From NCBI GenBank assembly GCA_013373625.1, contig JABXHM010000047.1:20749-84748 (forward strand): a stretch of DNA of 64,000 nucleotides. The letters are read 5' to 3'. Made by a program: the position numbers and the translations under genes. Shown piece after piece: positions 53,533-62,636 of the stretch (within the stretch, counting starts at the first letter, position 1; each line of letters begins with the position of its first letter). This DNA comes from Alteromonadaceae bacterium (lineage in GTDB: Bacteria; Pseudomonadota; Gammaproteobacteria; Enterobacterales; Alteromonadaceae). Below the pieces are notes generated by a model. The model did no database searches, had not been told where the DNA came from, and saw only the letters and a list, made by a program, of their open reading frames with translations.

Positions 53533-54730
53533 AGGAATTCGAGGACAGTTATTCTTCGGTTTCGGGGCATTGGTGATTGTCATCAACCTGTTCTATTCCA
53601 GATTGACATACTTGTTTGTCGAAGTTACCGAAGACCTGGTTGCCGGTTATGTAATGGATTTGGAGAGCACTCGGTTACAAAAAATGGGCGCGGGTTATAC
53701 GAGTATTAAGGACGTGATCACACCGCCGCTTTCAGTCGAGATAAGAAACAGTGAAAGCGAACAATTGCGTCAAACCTCTGCGCTGTATGAGACGTTGTAT
53801 ATTGACTACCGCGATGGCGTAAAGCACTTTTCTGTGCCAATTAGTCACCAGGGGCAGGCATACTGGTTGTCAGTCGCCTCAACTGAGATAACACCCCTGA
53901 CAACGGCTTCAGAGGTTTTTAGTGTTTTTCTTGGCAGCATATCAGCAGGCGTCATTGTGCTTGCAATGCTGGCGACCTGGTTTCTCGCATCGACCCTGTC
54001 GCTACCATTAAGACGTTTAACCAAATCTGTTTCTGCACACCTACCACAAGCGCCAATTGCCATTGATGAGGCAGACAGAAGCGATGAAATTGGTGAACTG
54101 GCAAGAACATTTGAAGCAACCTACGGTGATTTACAAGCAGCCTGGCGCAGAGAGCATGACTTTGCCAATGATGTAAGTCACGAATTACGCACACCAGTTT
54201 CAATCATTAAAAATGTGTTGTCGTTGAGCAAGGGAGAGGAGCCACTCGATAATGCAGACCGGGCATTACTGGAGCAGTCGACACTAACACTTCAAAATAC
54301 CGTGGAAGTTCTACTTGCCCTCGCTCGACGAGAAAACCTGGTGCACTCTGCGGTACCGGTTGTGCCCATTGTTGAGCGCGTTTTATTATCATTTTACCAA
54401 TCGCATCAGGATGAAGAGTTTGCAATTAGTCTTAATGTTGCAGACAGTCTGGTGGTAGTGGGTAATCCGAGTTTAATGGCGCTACTGTTTCAAAACCTGG
54501 TAAACAATGGTTTTTATCATGGAGGGGGACAGGGAATGTCAATCTATCAGGCACAAGACCAGCTTGTGTTCGAAAACCCTGTTTCAGATTGCTTAAACGA
54601 AAATTATCAGGGGCTGGGACACGGCCAGTATCTGGTATCGCGGATCGCAGGCGTAATGGAATGGCAATTGGAAATACAATCAGATAGCGCGGTTTATCGT
54701 GTGATGGTGTCGCCTAAGCTAGCTTCGTAA
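53525..54730 (+). CDS. Sensor histidine kinase
   Basis: This kinase has 401 residues from the ATG at 53525, inside the end of the regulator gene. A transmembrane helix (about 7-30), a short periplasmic domain (about 31-130), a second helix (about 139-160) and a HAMP domain come first. HisKA with His219 in NDVSHELRTPVS follows. The ATPase domain has an N box (QNLVNNGFYHG) and a G2-like GLGHGQYLV, but the usual DxGxG G1 box is replaced by ENPVSD. This could be a short-form variant or a kinase with reduced ATP turnover. The partner regulator is encoded just upstream. Confidence 0.92.
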   Translation: MFKGIRGQLFFGFGALVIVINLFYSRLTYLFVEVTEDLVAGYVMDLESTRLQKMGAGYTSIKDVITPPLSVEIRNSESEQLRQTSALYETLYIDYRDGVKHFSVPISHQGQAYWLSVASTEITPLTTASEVFSVFLGSISAGVIVLAMLATWFLASTLSLPLRRLTKSVSAHLPQAPIAIDEADRSDEIGELARTFEATYGDLQAAWRREHDFANDVSHELRTPVSIIKNVLSLSKGEEPLDNADRALLEQSTLTLQNTVEVLLALARRENLVHSAVPVVPIVERVLLSFYQSHQDEEFAISLNVADSLVVVGNPSLMALLFQNLVNNGFYHGGGQGMSIYQAQDQLVFENPVSDCLNENYQGLGHGQYLVSRIAGVMEWQLEIQSDSAVYRVMVSPKLAS

Positions 54731-55404
54731 GTGTTTGATAAAGAGAGCAGGTGGCGCGCAATCAGTATAAACCAGATTAGCTGACTCAATCCAAAAATGA
54801 CGCCGGCGAACGCAAACCCGGGAAGCACGGTTAAACAGCCGGCAAACCCGCTTGTTATTCCGATAACATTGAGTGCTTTAGGGCCGCGGTTGAGGTTTAA
54901 TAAATACCAGCTTACTGTGACTAACCAAATGCCGCCGACCCATTCTGAACCGTCTCCCAGGCCGTTCTGTATGATGAATATCACCATCCAAATGGGTTTT
55001 TGTTCGGCGCCGGGAACCGATAAAACATACTGGATTGTAAGAATTGAAATAAGGCCACAAATAAAAATATAGCTCGCCCAGATAAACCCAAACATGTTTA
55101 TAAGGCAATAGCCAATCGTTTCACAGGATCCAATCCACGCTTTTATCGCCCGCAGTAGTAGCAGAAAGAAAAGACTAAAGCCGACAAAGATAAAAAAATA
55201 CCACGCCTGAAACAGACGGCCGTTTTGCAAAATAAAGTTGAGTTTTTTTTCTGCGTGCAGGTTGACGCCTGGCTCAATCCAAAAAATCATCACAAACCCG
55301 ACGACATAACACAGCGCAGTACCCAGTGCCCCCAGAGCGCCAAGCTTAAGTGAGTAGGTCGATTTACTTAACTGAGATCTGTTCAAATTGCATAACCATT
55401 TCAA
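54694..55404 (-). CDS. Polytopic membrane protein of unknown function
   Basis: The protein has up to 236 residues and about six hydrophobic helices; the first codon is TTG and no strong ribosome-binding site is visible, so the start is uncertain. Recognisable stretches include IMFWIEP-like loops near residue 45 and GDGSEWVGGIWLV in the second half. I do not recognise a family beyond a general resemblance to DUF4386-type proteins. Its 3' end overlaps the end of the kinase gene on the opposite strand by 37 bases. It may be the last gene of a minus-strand group that includes the next two. Confidence 0.55.
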   Translation of the reverse strand: MKWLCNLNRSQLSKSTYSLKLGALGALGTALCYVVGFVMIFWIEPGVNLHAEKKLNFILQNGRLFQAWYFFIFVGFSLFFLLLLRAIKAWIGSCETIGYCLINMFGFIWASYIFICGLISILTIQYVLSVPGAEQKPIWMVIFIIQNGLGDGSEWVGGIWLVTVSWYLLNLNRGPKALNVIGITSGFAGCLTVLPGFAFAGVIFGLSQLIWFILIARHLLSLSNTYEASLGDTITR

Positions 55405-55485
55405 AATGACACTTGATTGTATTGAGCAGCTTTACGCTGTTTATCGTATATTTCTTCGGCGATAAAAGCAGTAATCCGATACATT

Positions 55486-55896
55486 TTATTGTGATTGCCT
55501 GACATATTTGCCAACTGACATAGCAGCGGGCACCGTTGCTAACAACCAAATAAGACCTGTTAATGCGGGCGCAAGTGCGTGTTCGGTTTGGAAGGTAAGA
55601 CAATACGTAACAAAAATGAAAGCAATAATTGCCGCGAGGATATAGCTATATAAAAAGGCGATCCACATTAAGCGCAATTTAAGCGACCTGTGATTTGTAT
55701 ACAGGGTATGGCCCACAATCAGAATTATTGAAACAGACAAAGGTAAAAACCGACTAATAACGCCACCCTGGTCATTCATAACTTTGTTGAGTAAATGGTA
55801 TGCAGGTGGCGACATTATCATAAGCATGTATGCGTAAAACGCATAACTCTGAAAACGTGTGGTAGCGCTGTATAATCGCAGTATTTGATATTTCAT
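55486..55896 (-). CDS. Four-helix membrane protein of unknown function
   Basis: The protein has 136 residues and four hydrophobic segments (about 17-33, 48-66, 72-97 and 108-128). The N-terminal 15 residues are cytosolic and basic, and the last residues (SVGKYVRQSQ) are basic too. No motif suggests an enzyme. The start MKYQILRLYSATTRFQSYA follows a gap of about 150 bases after the outer-membrane-barrel gene. It may belong to one transcription unit with its neighbours. Family unknown. Confidence 0.6.
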   Translation of the reverse strand: MKYQILRLYSATTRFQSYAFYAYMLMIMSPPAYHLLNKVMNDQGGVISRFLPLSVSIILIVGHTLYTNHRSLKLRLMWIAFLYSYILAAIIAFIFVTYCLTFQTEHALAPALTGLIWLLATVPAAMSVGKYVRQSQ

Positions 55897-56045
55897 AGTG
55901 CATCATTTACGCGTGATTAATTCTGTGTTTTTGCGCAATGAATACGGTATAAAAACAGATGCTAACCAGCAACACTGTTCGCACCTTAAGCGCAAAGGCG
56001 GGAAGGAGCTCCCCGCGAATATCTGCTAACACAAAGAAGCCATAC

Positions 56046-56645
56046 TCAGAAAGCGTATCGGGCAAAAATACTGCAAGTTCCAAAGTCTGAGTACTTGGTG
56101 TACTGTGCGCCGAAAGATAAGTCAGAGTAATGATACATCGCACCAAGCTGATAAGCTTTTTGTTCGAGGCTGCCCTCCCAAAACTGCCACTCCAGCCCGC
56201 CTGACAATTCAACATTACTGGTTAGCATTTGGCGCACATTTGCTGCAATGCTGTGATGGTTGCTGTCTCCGCGTTGTATTTCTGTGCCAGTATCAAGGTC
56301 AATAGCAAAACGACCTACGTTTACGGAAGTATCAATGTTCGTTTGAGGATTAATGTTAAACACATAGCCGACGCCAAATTGCCAGTTACGTTCCTCTACG
56401 GTGTGCTTTAGTCCGTTTTGCCCTGTAATTGAATCATCTACGTTACGATAGCGGCCTTTAACAAACACGTTTTCAAACACAGTTGCACTGAATTGGATCT
56501 CAGGACCTGTTTGTTCAAACTCCTCTAATCCGGCCATTTGATTGTCGACAAAGCCAAGTTGTACAAAGTCATAGCTTAATGACTCTGCAAAAGTTACGTG
56601 GGAAAAAGTCAATAGGGTGAACAGGAATGTATTTCGTTTCATCAT
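56046..56645 (-). CDS. Outer-membrane beta-barrel protein
   Basis: The protein has 199 residues, with a signal peptide of about 20 residues (ending TFA). The mature part is an alternating pattern of short amphipathic strands with aromatic girdle residues (YDFVQLGFVD, VFVKGRYRNVDD, WQFGVGYVFNINP, YSDLSFGAQYTKYSD) and ends in a C-terminal Phe (IFARYAF), as expected for barrels inserted by the BAM machinery. Eight strands would fit the length. No porin or enzyme family is recognised. GAGATAACA precedes the ATG; the second Met three bases on is an alternative start. Confidence 0.75.
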   Translation of the reverse strand: MMKRNTFLFTLLTFSHVTFAESLSYDFVQLGFVDNQMAGLEEFEQTGPEIQFSATVFENVFVKGRYRNVDDSITGQNGLKHTVEERNWQFGVGYVFNINPQTNIDTSVNVGRFAIDLDTGTEIQRGDSNHHSIAANVRQMLTSNVELSGGLEWQFWEGSLEQKAYQLGAMYHYSDLSFGAQYTKYSDFGTCSIFARYAF

Positions 56646-56821
56646 TGTTATCTCAGTTGAAGTTACGTGCGGGCATATTACCCGGCAGGAAGTAAAGAGG
56701 AGGTAAAGGAATCGGTGTTATCCGTAGCAGGCTTAATTTTGTTGAGTCATTATAAAAAAACGTTGACGCTATTTTTTTCTTCACATATACTTCACTAATC
56801 AAGTACATATTGAGTAATGTT

Positions 56822-57244
56822 ATGGGATCTGAAATTAAAAGTGGCGACATTGCAAAACGCCTTTGGCTAAAATCGGCTGTTTTTTCCAAGCTTCTGGACA
56901 ATAGCTTGTCTGCGGTACATGGCATCGGTTTAACCGAATACATGGTGCTGCAAAGTCTGATGTTGGCGCCAAACCAGGCACTACGGCGAGTTGATATCGC
57001 CGAATCATTAGCGAGGACCGCATCGGGTATAACCCGAATTCTTTTACCGCTGGAGAAAATTGGTTTGGTGTCTAAAGACGTAAACGAGAGAGATGCCAGA
57101 GTGAGTTTGGTTAAAATTACTCCGTCAGGTAAAACGTTGTTTGAAAATGCCACCACAACTGTAAATGCAAAATCGGCATCGTTGCTTAAAAATTTGGATA
57201 CTAAGCAAGCTGACAGTCTGCTTGCTTTATTGCAGGCTATATGA
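56822..57244 (+). CDS. MarR-family transcriptional regulator
   Basis: This is a winged-helix regulator of about 140 residues (ATG at 56822; a TTG at 56810 is possible). The MarR core is seen in LTEYMVLQSLMLAPNQALRRVDIAESLARTASGITRILLPLEKIGLVSKDVNERDARVSLVKITPSGK, where the recognition helix and the wing with Asp-Arg are visible. It overlaps the GFA gene by ATGA or sits a few bases before it, so it probably controls its own two-gene operon. Ligand unknown. The outer-membrane gene cluster is divergent and may share the control region. Confidence 0.9.
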   Translation: MGSEIKSGDIAKRLWLKSAVFSKLLDNSLSAVHGIGLTEYMVLQSLMLAPNQALRRVDIAESLARTASGITRILLPLEKIGLVSKDVNERDARVSLVKITPSGKTLFENATTTVNAKSASLLKNLDTKQADSLLALLQAI

Positions 57245-57252
57245 GGGACGTT

Positions 57253-57657
57253 ATGAAAACACTGAATGGCTCGTGTGTTTGTGGTGAAGTTGAATTTCGC
57301 GTTGAAGATCAGTTTGCTTATGCGGGTTACTGTCATTGTTCGCTCTGCAGAAAAGCATCCGGCGCTGCAGGTACGGCAATTGGCGGAATAGCAAACACGC
57401 ATTTCACGGTGACAAAAGGAAAGCACAGAATTAACTATTATAAGCGCAGCAAAGAGACTGTCTCAGCGTTTTGTAGCATCTGTGGATCAACGCTTTTCGG
57501 TGAAAAGCCGCTACTAGGCATGGTGCATATTCGCTATGGTGCGCTGGATCATACCCCGTCACTACTGCCTCAGGCACATATGCATGTGTCCTCAAAAGCG
57601 GACTGGTATGAAATTAGTGACTCGCTGCCACAGTTTAGTGAGTTTCCGGTGATTTAA
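57253..57657 (+). CDS. GFA family (CENP-V/glutathione-dependent formaldehyde-activating type) protein
   Basis: This is a 134-residue zinc protein starting at the ATG 57253, with GAGGGA upstream; an ATG at 57241 that overlaps the MarR stop is an alternative. The zinc-ligand pattern CVCG, CHCSLCRK and CSICGS is complete for a GFA/Mss4-like fold. The canonical glutathione-dependent formaldehyde activity applies to only some members; the substrate here is unknown. It is co-transcribed with the MarR regulator, so it may act on the compound that regulator senses. Confidence 0.9.
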   Translation: MKTLNGSCVCGEVEFRVEDQFAYAGYCHCSLCRKASGAAGTAIGGIANTHFTVTKGKHRINYYKRSKETVSAFCSICGSTLFGEKPLLGMVHIRYGALDHTPSLLPQAHMHVSSKADWYEISDSLPQFSEFPVI

Positions 57658-57678
57658 CCGAAGTTTTACTCTGACGCA

Positions 57679-57713
57679 CTGCGCTTTGCTTTCACATAGA
57701 AAGCAAAGCGCAG
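57679..57713. terminator. Long perfect hairpin between convergent genes
   Basis: CTGCGCTTTGCTTTC and GAAAGCAAAGCGCAG form a perfect 15-bp stem with a 5-base loop, between the GFA stop and the serine hydrolase stop. It is symmetrical, so it may act as a bidirectional terminator although T-runs are weak. Confidence 0.7.
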
Positions 57714-57771
57714 CTGTTATGATGAGAATTTATGCCTGCATGAGTGTTAATTTCAAGCAGCGTTAACCTTG

Positions 57772-58929
57772 TTAAGGTTGCAGCTCATTACTCAGAACAG
57801 TTTGGATAAGGGCATCTTGTTTTTGTATGCAGTCCGCAGCCACCCCGCAGTTTATGAAAATAGTGATACTGGTATCTTTGTACGGAATATAAATATTAGT
57901 ACTGCTGTATCCTGGTTCGTCTCCGCCGTGATGGTAGATGGGCTTTTCAAAACTGGCGTCTTTCATCATACCCATTCCATAGAACGCATCATCACCGAGC
58001 GCCGTTAAATTACTATCACCTATCATAAGATCGCGGATCGACGCCGAAATTGGCGAGTTGTCGGAAGCAACAGCGCGAATTAAGCGCGTTAAATCTTCAG
58101 CCGTTGATATCAAAGGTGCATCTGCAACACCGATATTTTCGTAGGCAAGTTTCGTATTTAAAATTTCACCGTTGAGGTTGAAGTACCCGGAAATAATAGT
58201 ACCGAGTTCCTTCTCAACGCCATTGTAATAAGAGTTATTCATGCCTAACGGGATCAGTACGCGTTGTCTGAGTGCCGATGAATGATGCTCTCCTAAAACG
58301 CTATCTAAAATCAAACCAACCAGCAGGTAGCCACTATTGGAGTAATTAAATTGAGTTCCTGGTACAAAGTCTGCGGGTTTATCGAGAGAAAACGCCAGCG
58401 CATAACTGTCGGTTTTGAGCGAAGTAGGATCGTCCATAATGGCGTCAAACCATGCGTCAGCGGTATCAGGAGCGAGGTAGTCATGCACGCCGGACGTGTG
58501 CATTAAAAGCTGTCTAAGCGTAATGTCCGAGCCATATTCAATGCGCGAGACCAGATCAGCAGGCAACCAGGTATCTATGGTATCGTCTATATTGAGCATG
58601 CCATCTTCGTAAAGCATCAAGGTAAGTAATGCGGTGGCTTTCTTTCCTGCGCTACCTACCGGCATTTGCGCATCAACCTGCATAGGTGTATGGGTCTCGG
58701 TGTCGCTGACGCCCGCTGACAGCAGGATATGCTTCTGCGGGCTTGCAATATGCAATACCACTCCGGGTATCACTTCGCCTACGGTTTCATTCAGCAATGA
58801 CTGATAGTCGAGTGGTGTGGGCAAGGGTTGAGGTATATTGGTGCCAGGGGCATTATCTGAACCTCCGCAACCAAAAAGACCTAAGGTAAAAACAGACGAA
58901 AGTGCTACAACCGGTAAATAGTGTTTCAT
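57772..58929 (-). CDS. Class C beta-lactamase-like serine hydrolase (lipoprotein)
   Basis: The protein has 385 residues from the ATG at 58929, with lipobox LFGC (Cys21). The three serine-hydrolase motifs are present: SAGK (Ser93, Lys96), YSN (196-198) and HGG (334-336). This places it in the beta-lactamase/D-Ala-D-Ala carboxypeptidase/esterase superfamily (S12, EstB-like). HGG rather than KTG points more to an esterase or peptidase than to a clinical-type beta-lactamase. A periplasmic location is implied. An upstream membrane-protein gene lies about 80 bases away on the same strand. A start at 58944 would only add five residues. Confidence 0.85.
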   Translation of the reverse strand: MKHYLPVVALSSVFTLGLFGCGGSDNAPGTNIPQPLPTPLDYQSLLNETVGEVIPGVVLHIASPQKHILLSAGVSDTETHTPMQVDAQMPVGSAGKKATALLTLMLYEDGMLNIDDTIDTWLPADLVSRIEYGSDITLRQLLMHTSGVHDYLAPDTADAWFDAIMDDPTSLKTDSYALAFSLDKPADFVPGTQFNYSNSGYLLVGLILDSVLGEHHSSALRQRVLIPLGMNNSYYNGVEKELGTIISGYFNLNGEILNTKLAYENIGVADAPLISTAEDLTRLIRAVASDNSPISASIRDLMIGDSNLTALGDDAFYGMGMMKDASFEKPIYHHGGDEPGYSSTNIYIPYKDTSITIFINCGVAADCIQKQDALIQTVLSNELQP

Positions 58930-59009
58930 AATCATTTCTCGCAAGTGTTAATAGTAATAAAAAGTAGGTGTGAAGGATGGCGACGCAGTTCAGGACAACG
59001 CCACTACCA

Positions 59010-59540
59010 TCAACCCATTGCCGATACGGTTGCATAAGCGACGATAGCGAGCGCTGCCAGCACCCCGGCAATACTCCAGGGCAGAAAGCCCCGCCAACGA
59101 CGTTTGCTTCCGGAACCAGACTTTGGTGTATCCCGCTGTAACAGTAATCTGGTGGCAAAATACATAATCGAGATGGCCAGCATGACGCTGATAAGCTCAA
59201 TAACTTCAAGTGATAAAGGCATGGGCGATGGAGAAACAGGAAACAGGCGGAAAAGGTCGAGCACGTACACAACAAAATAGCTGATACCCGCAAGTAAGCC
59301 CCCAACAATCGCCCATTTGTCTTTCAGGGCGACGAAATAAGCAAAAACTACACTGCTTAATCCAATGGAGGTTAGAATAAAATTAAATATGCCTAGCAAA
59401 ACCGGCGATATATGAGAAAAATCGCGTGTCTCGATAGGTCCGCCAGGTATTAGTGAGGCTAGGGCAACAAATGCTGCAACGAGTAGCGCTGATAAAATTT
59501 TGTGCACGGGTTTATGATCTCCAGATCCTGATGAACTCAA
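59010..59540 (-). CDS. Polytopic membrane protein of unknown function
   Basis: The protein has 176 residues, starting at TTG (MSSSGSGDHKPVHK), with about five hydrophobic helices and a basic loop before the last helix (SGSGSKRRWRG). No family or active site is recognised. Its gene precedes the serine-hydrolase lipoprotein gene on the same strand, so co-transcription is likely. The alternative frame that overlaps it (58853-59308) has no supporting features. Confidence 0.6.
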   Translation of the reverse strand: MSSSGSGDHKPVHKILSALLVAAFVALASLIPGGPIETRDFSHISPVLLGIFNFILTSIGLSSVVFAYFVALKDKWAIVGGLLAGISYFVVYVLDLFRLFPVSPSPMPLSLEVIELISVMLAISIMYFATRLLLQRDTPKSGSGSKRRWRGFLPWSIAGVLAALAIVAYATVSAMG

Positions 59541-59672
59541 GTATGAAGAGGCGAGAGTAAAGAAAGGGTAAAAATAGCGAGGAAAATAGAGGGGAAAAAG
59601 TTAACCGGTCAGCCAGGTTGAAAAAATTTTTAAACTTTGTGCTCTTTCTATTGAAGTAAAAGACTTAAAGTC

Positions 59673-59915
59673 TTAACCAAGCTTACTTTGCTCAGTATGT
59701 GCGTATACATTCTGAGCAAAGCACGTATGCCCACGGAGCGCCAGAAATGGCCGAAACCTCTTATTATGGATGTAACTAATTAGGGGAGGTTTACTCCAGG
59801 AGCTCCATGAGTTGGGGTAAGCAAAGGATTCAATATTGATAAACAGTATTCCAAGAATTGCCAGACCTCGCAGAAAATCCAGCACGGTAATTCTGGTATC
59901 AACAACGTTATTCAT
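59673..59915 (-). pseudogene. Truncated DUF418 gene (5' remnant)
   Basis: The first 45 or so residues (MNNVVDTRITVLDFLRGLAILG, then LFINIESFAYPNSW) are the start of a DUF418/YeiB-like membrane protein, normally about 400 residues long. After SWSKPP the reading frame runs into unrelated sequence (HNKRFRPFLALRGH) and ends after 80 codons. The junction coincides with the approach to a 10-bp inverted repeat at 59686-59721, so the gene was probably interrupted by an insertion or recombination. The true remainder is not found nearby. Confidence 0.7.
59686..59721. repeat. Inverted repeat at the DUF418 breakpoint
   Basis: CTTTGCTCAG and CTGAGCAAAG are perfect 10-bp arms around 16 bases. A second small palindrome, AAGACTT/AAGTCTT (59660-59674), is next to it. 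The arms could be a mobile-element end, a recombination site or a terminator. Confidence 0.5.
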
Positions 59916-59994
59916 TACAGCGCATTGCCTCGCGTTTTGAGTGTGCTAGTAGAAGTTAAATAAGGTTTCAACTGGGAGGCTGCAGTCACTTACA

Positions 59995-62385
59995 TCATCG
60001 GGCGTTCTCTATAATTGCAGCATCCATCCAATACAGGTCGCCATTTCGGGTAAACAGCAAATGCTTTCCATCAGCTGTTACGAACGGACAGAGCTCGTGC
60101 CCTTCAGTATTCACATCAAGCCCTAAGCTTTGTGCTTCTGACCATGCACCATCATCTAGCTGAAAACTAATGTACAAATCGCCTTTTCCGAGACCTTGCT
60201 TACGGACAGATGAAAAAATCATGTATGACTCATCGGGAGCTATAAATACGTCAGCTTCATACGCTTGAGTATTAATGCTTTCGGGTAACTTGACCGGCGG
60301 TGTGAACTGTCCGTTAACTAACTGGCTGCTATAAATATCAAAACTACTCTGGGGTGCTTTATTGGAAGCAAAGTAGAACGTTCCATCCGTCGTTGAAGAT
60401 ACGAAGTATTCATCGTGGCTGGAATTAATTACGTCGCCAGCATGTATCGGTGGTGACCATTTGCCATTCTCTCTGGTCGAATACCAAATATCGTAATCTT
60501 TCGGAGGGCCCACTTTTTCCAGTGGCATATCAGAAATATAGTACAGTACACTGCCGTTAACGCTCAAAAAGGGGTCGTTAAAGCTATATATTGGGTGAGA
60601 TATCACAGCGCCCGGTTCACTCCAGACTCCAGCAGTTAGCTTTGAAGTTCTTATTTCTGTCCGTTCCCCAAGGTCAACACCAAAAAAGAATTCCTCACCG
60701 CTTTCGGAGAAAACTGAGCCAAATTCATGTTCATCCGGCTTTGTTATCAGGTTCTTAGCAAGCAACTCAGGTTTCGCTCCAGGCGTTCTTGAACCAAAAT
60801 ATTTCAGGCTGTCATCATTTGACGACCCTACGTGTCCCTCAATGCCCTCAAGCAGTGCCTTTGGGTTGAAGATATCTCCCTCTTTCACGACATATGCAAC
60901 TTCTCGTATTACACTGGCATCTTCCACTAAATTTCCCTCCAGAACCACCAGATTTGCCTTTTTACCCGCTTCAATACTTCCGACATCGTCCTTTCCCAGT
61001 AATCTGGCACCATTACTCGTCATCACCTGAATTGCTTCCCGGGGTTTGAATCCCGCCTCGACAAATAACTCATAATTCCTCTGGTCTCCAAAGCCGGGTA
61101 AATTGTGAAGGCCGGGATCCGGCCCAGCAGTCAGCAGTCCTCCCTTCCTGAAAAAGGCAAGCTCATACTCCAGCGAACGAGGCAACCAGTCCTCTTTAAA
61201 GTACCAACTTTCTTTGCGCTCAGTCATGCGCTCTCTACGCTGGTGATAATCGTTTTTATGAAAGGGGGACAAAGCTTTTAGTGTTCTTTCATCAGCAACA
61301 CCTCCTCGTACAGTTTGAGCTTCGAATATCGCAGGCGTTGCTGAAATCGCTACGTTATTTGCTATTAGCGTTTGTTGAATGTGATTCACTTCGTCACTGT
61401 TAATGTCTATTGAGCTTCTGAAATCTCTGCTTCCAGAACATTGTGCCTGGACATGCCCATGAGCATGATCGTAGCTATGAATAAACCCATGTTCGATTGC
61501 GTCAATGCCAGCGTTAGCAGCTTCAATAAATGTTGTTGCGCACAAGTGACCGGTGACTTTCGCGCCATGCTTATGCGCTTCATCAACGATGATGGCAAGA
61601 TCCTGGGGGCGCGTGTGCATATAAACTTTGAACCACTCAATGCCTTTATTCGCCCAGAAACTTATGGTCTCTCTCACTTCAGCCTCACTCGTGAAACTTA
61701 TAAAATTGCCTCTACCATCCGGACCAGTGAAATAGGGACTGGATGCAACGATGTCCGGGCCTGGCTGTAGCTGTTGGCTGATATTCTTTTTGATGGCCAA
61801 CTCTTCTTCAGGATGACCGGTACCACAGGTCTGGATGGTCGTCACTCCGCTGGCAAGATACATTTTGGGGGAGGTATGTAATAAAGCACCCTGTGGTAAT
61901 CTCATGTGATTGTGGGTACCGATGAGGCCGGGAATAACGGTATGCCCATTGAGGTCGAGGTATTGGTAGTTTTCCAGCTTTTCTCTGCCGCTGCTGTCAC
62001 CGACTTCTACAATAACACCGTTATCAATGAAAATGGTTTGGTGGGATTTGGGCGCACTACCTTTGCCGTCAAGTAAAGTTACATTTTTAAGCGCAACCTT
62101 GTCCCCTCCATACGCAAGGAAACTCTGATAGTAATCCGAAGGGGGTGTATTGGTTGACATCCTAGCGGCTGTTTCAGAAGGTGAGCAGCAAGCTTTAACT
62201 TCGTTACTTACGACTAAGCTCATGATGTACAGCGACGAAATACACAGTAACGCTAACCAACCTGAAATCAGATACTCATGCGTCAATTTAAGCTTTCTGG
62301 CGTATGTCTGACTAATTCTGACAGTTTCTTTGATGTTGCTGTGGACAGCCTTGTCCCAATAGCGGCGTAAGCTAATCATTACCAT
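59995..62385 (-). CDS. Amidohydrolase fused to a C-terminal PD40 beta-propeller
   Basis: The protein has 796 residues. A transmembrane anchor lies at about 40-60. An amidohydrolase domain (about 90-510) has the metal motif GLIGTHNHMRL, HGAKVTGHLCA, AIEHGFIHSYDH and LTAGPDPGLHN, so it belongs to the imidazolonepropionase-like group of metal-dependent hydrolases. Residues 540-790 carry four or more WD40-like PD40 repeats (YFASNKAPQSSFDIY, YMIFSSVRKQGLGKGDLYI, HLLFTRNGDLYWM). In TolB-like relatives the PD40 part normally comes before the amidohydrolase; here the order is reversed. Extracytoplasmic location is likely. Substrate unknown. Confidence 0.8.
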   Translation of the reverse strand: MVMISLRRYWDKAVHSNIKETVRISQTYARKLKLTHEYLISGWLALLCISSLYIMSLVVSNEVKACCSPSETAARMSTNTPPSDYYQSFLAYGGDKVALKNVTLLDGKGSAPKSHQTIFIDNGVIVEVGDSSGREKLENYQYLDLNGHTVIPGLIGTHNHMRLPQGALLHTSPKMYLASGVTTIQTCGTGHPEEELAIKKNISQQLQPGPDIVASSPYFTGPDGRGNFISFTSEAEVRETISFWANKGIEWFKVYMHTRPQDLAIIVDEAHKHGAKVTGHLCATTFIEAANAGIDAIEHGFIHSYDHAHGHVQAQCSGSRDFRSSIDINSDEVNHIQQTLIANNVAISATPAIFEAQTVRGGVADERTLKALSPFHKNDYHQRRERMTERKESWYFKEDWLPRSLEYELAFFRKGGLLTAGPDPGLHNLPGFGDQRNYELFVEAGFKPREAIQVMTSNGARLLGKDDVGSIEAGKKANLVVLEGNLVEDASVIREVAYVVKEGDIFNPKALLEGIEGHVGSSNDDSLKYFGSRTPGAKPELLAKNLITKPDEHEFGSVFSESGEEFFFGVDLGERTEIRTSKLTAGVWSEPGAVISHPIYSFNDPFLSVNGSVLYYISDMPLEKVGPPKDYDIWYSTRENGKWSPPIHAGDVINSSHDEYFVSSTTDGTFYFASNKAPQSSFDIYSSQLVNGQFTPPVKLPESINTQAYEADVFIAPDESYMIFSSVRKQGLGKGDLYISFQLDDGAWSEAQSLGLDVNTEGHELCPFVTADGKHLLFTRNGDLYWMDAAIIENAR

Positions 62386-62636
62386 TGTTCCGAAATTAAA
62401 CTACCAAGGGGGCTCGGGGAGTATAAGAAAAATTAATGCTATGTACTACCCACTGTGTCAGCTGTATTTATGGTCGGTTGTACTTGTGTCAAATGGATTG
62501 TTTTCAAAAGTCAGTGAAGTAGTTGTCGTCAAGATAGGCAATTGAACTGGTCTTTGGTACTGAAATCCACAATGAGATATGTGAAAGCCCTGACCTCAAC
62601 ATTTTGCGTATTCAAGTGATGGTATGTTTTTGTGCT

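Noticed and set aside
55907..56215. An open frame of 102 codons with a hydrophobic C-terminal part
   Set aside because: It overlaps the outer-membrane-barrel gene on the same strand in another frame for about half its length and has no ribosome-binding site. A short frame at its end (about 40 codons) remains possible but is unsupported.
58853..59308. A 151-codon frame between the serine hydrolase and the membrane protein genes
   Set aside because: It overlaps both real genes in another frame and its composition (many Cys and Ser) is typical of a shadow.
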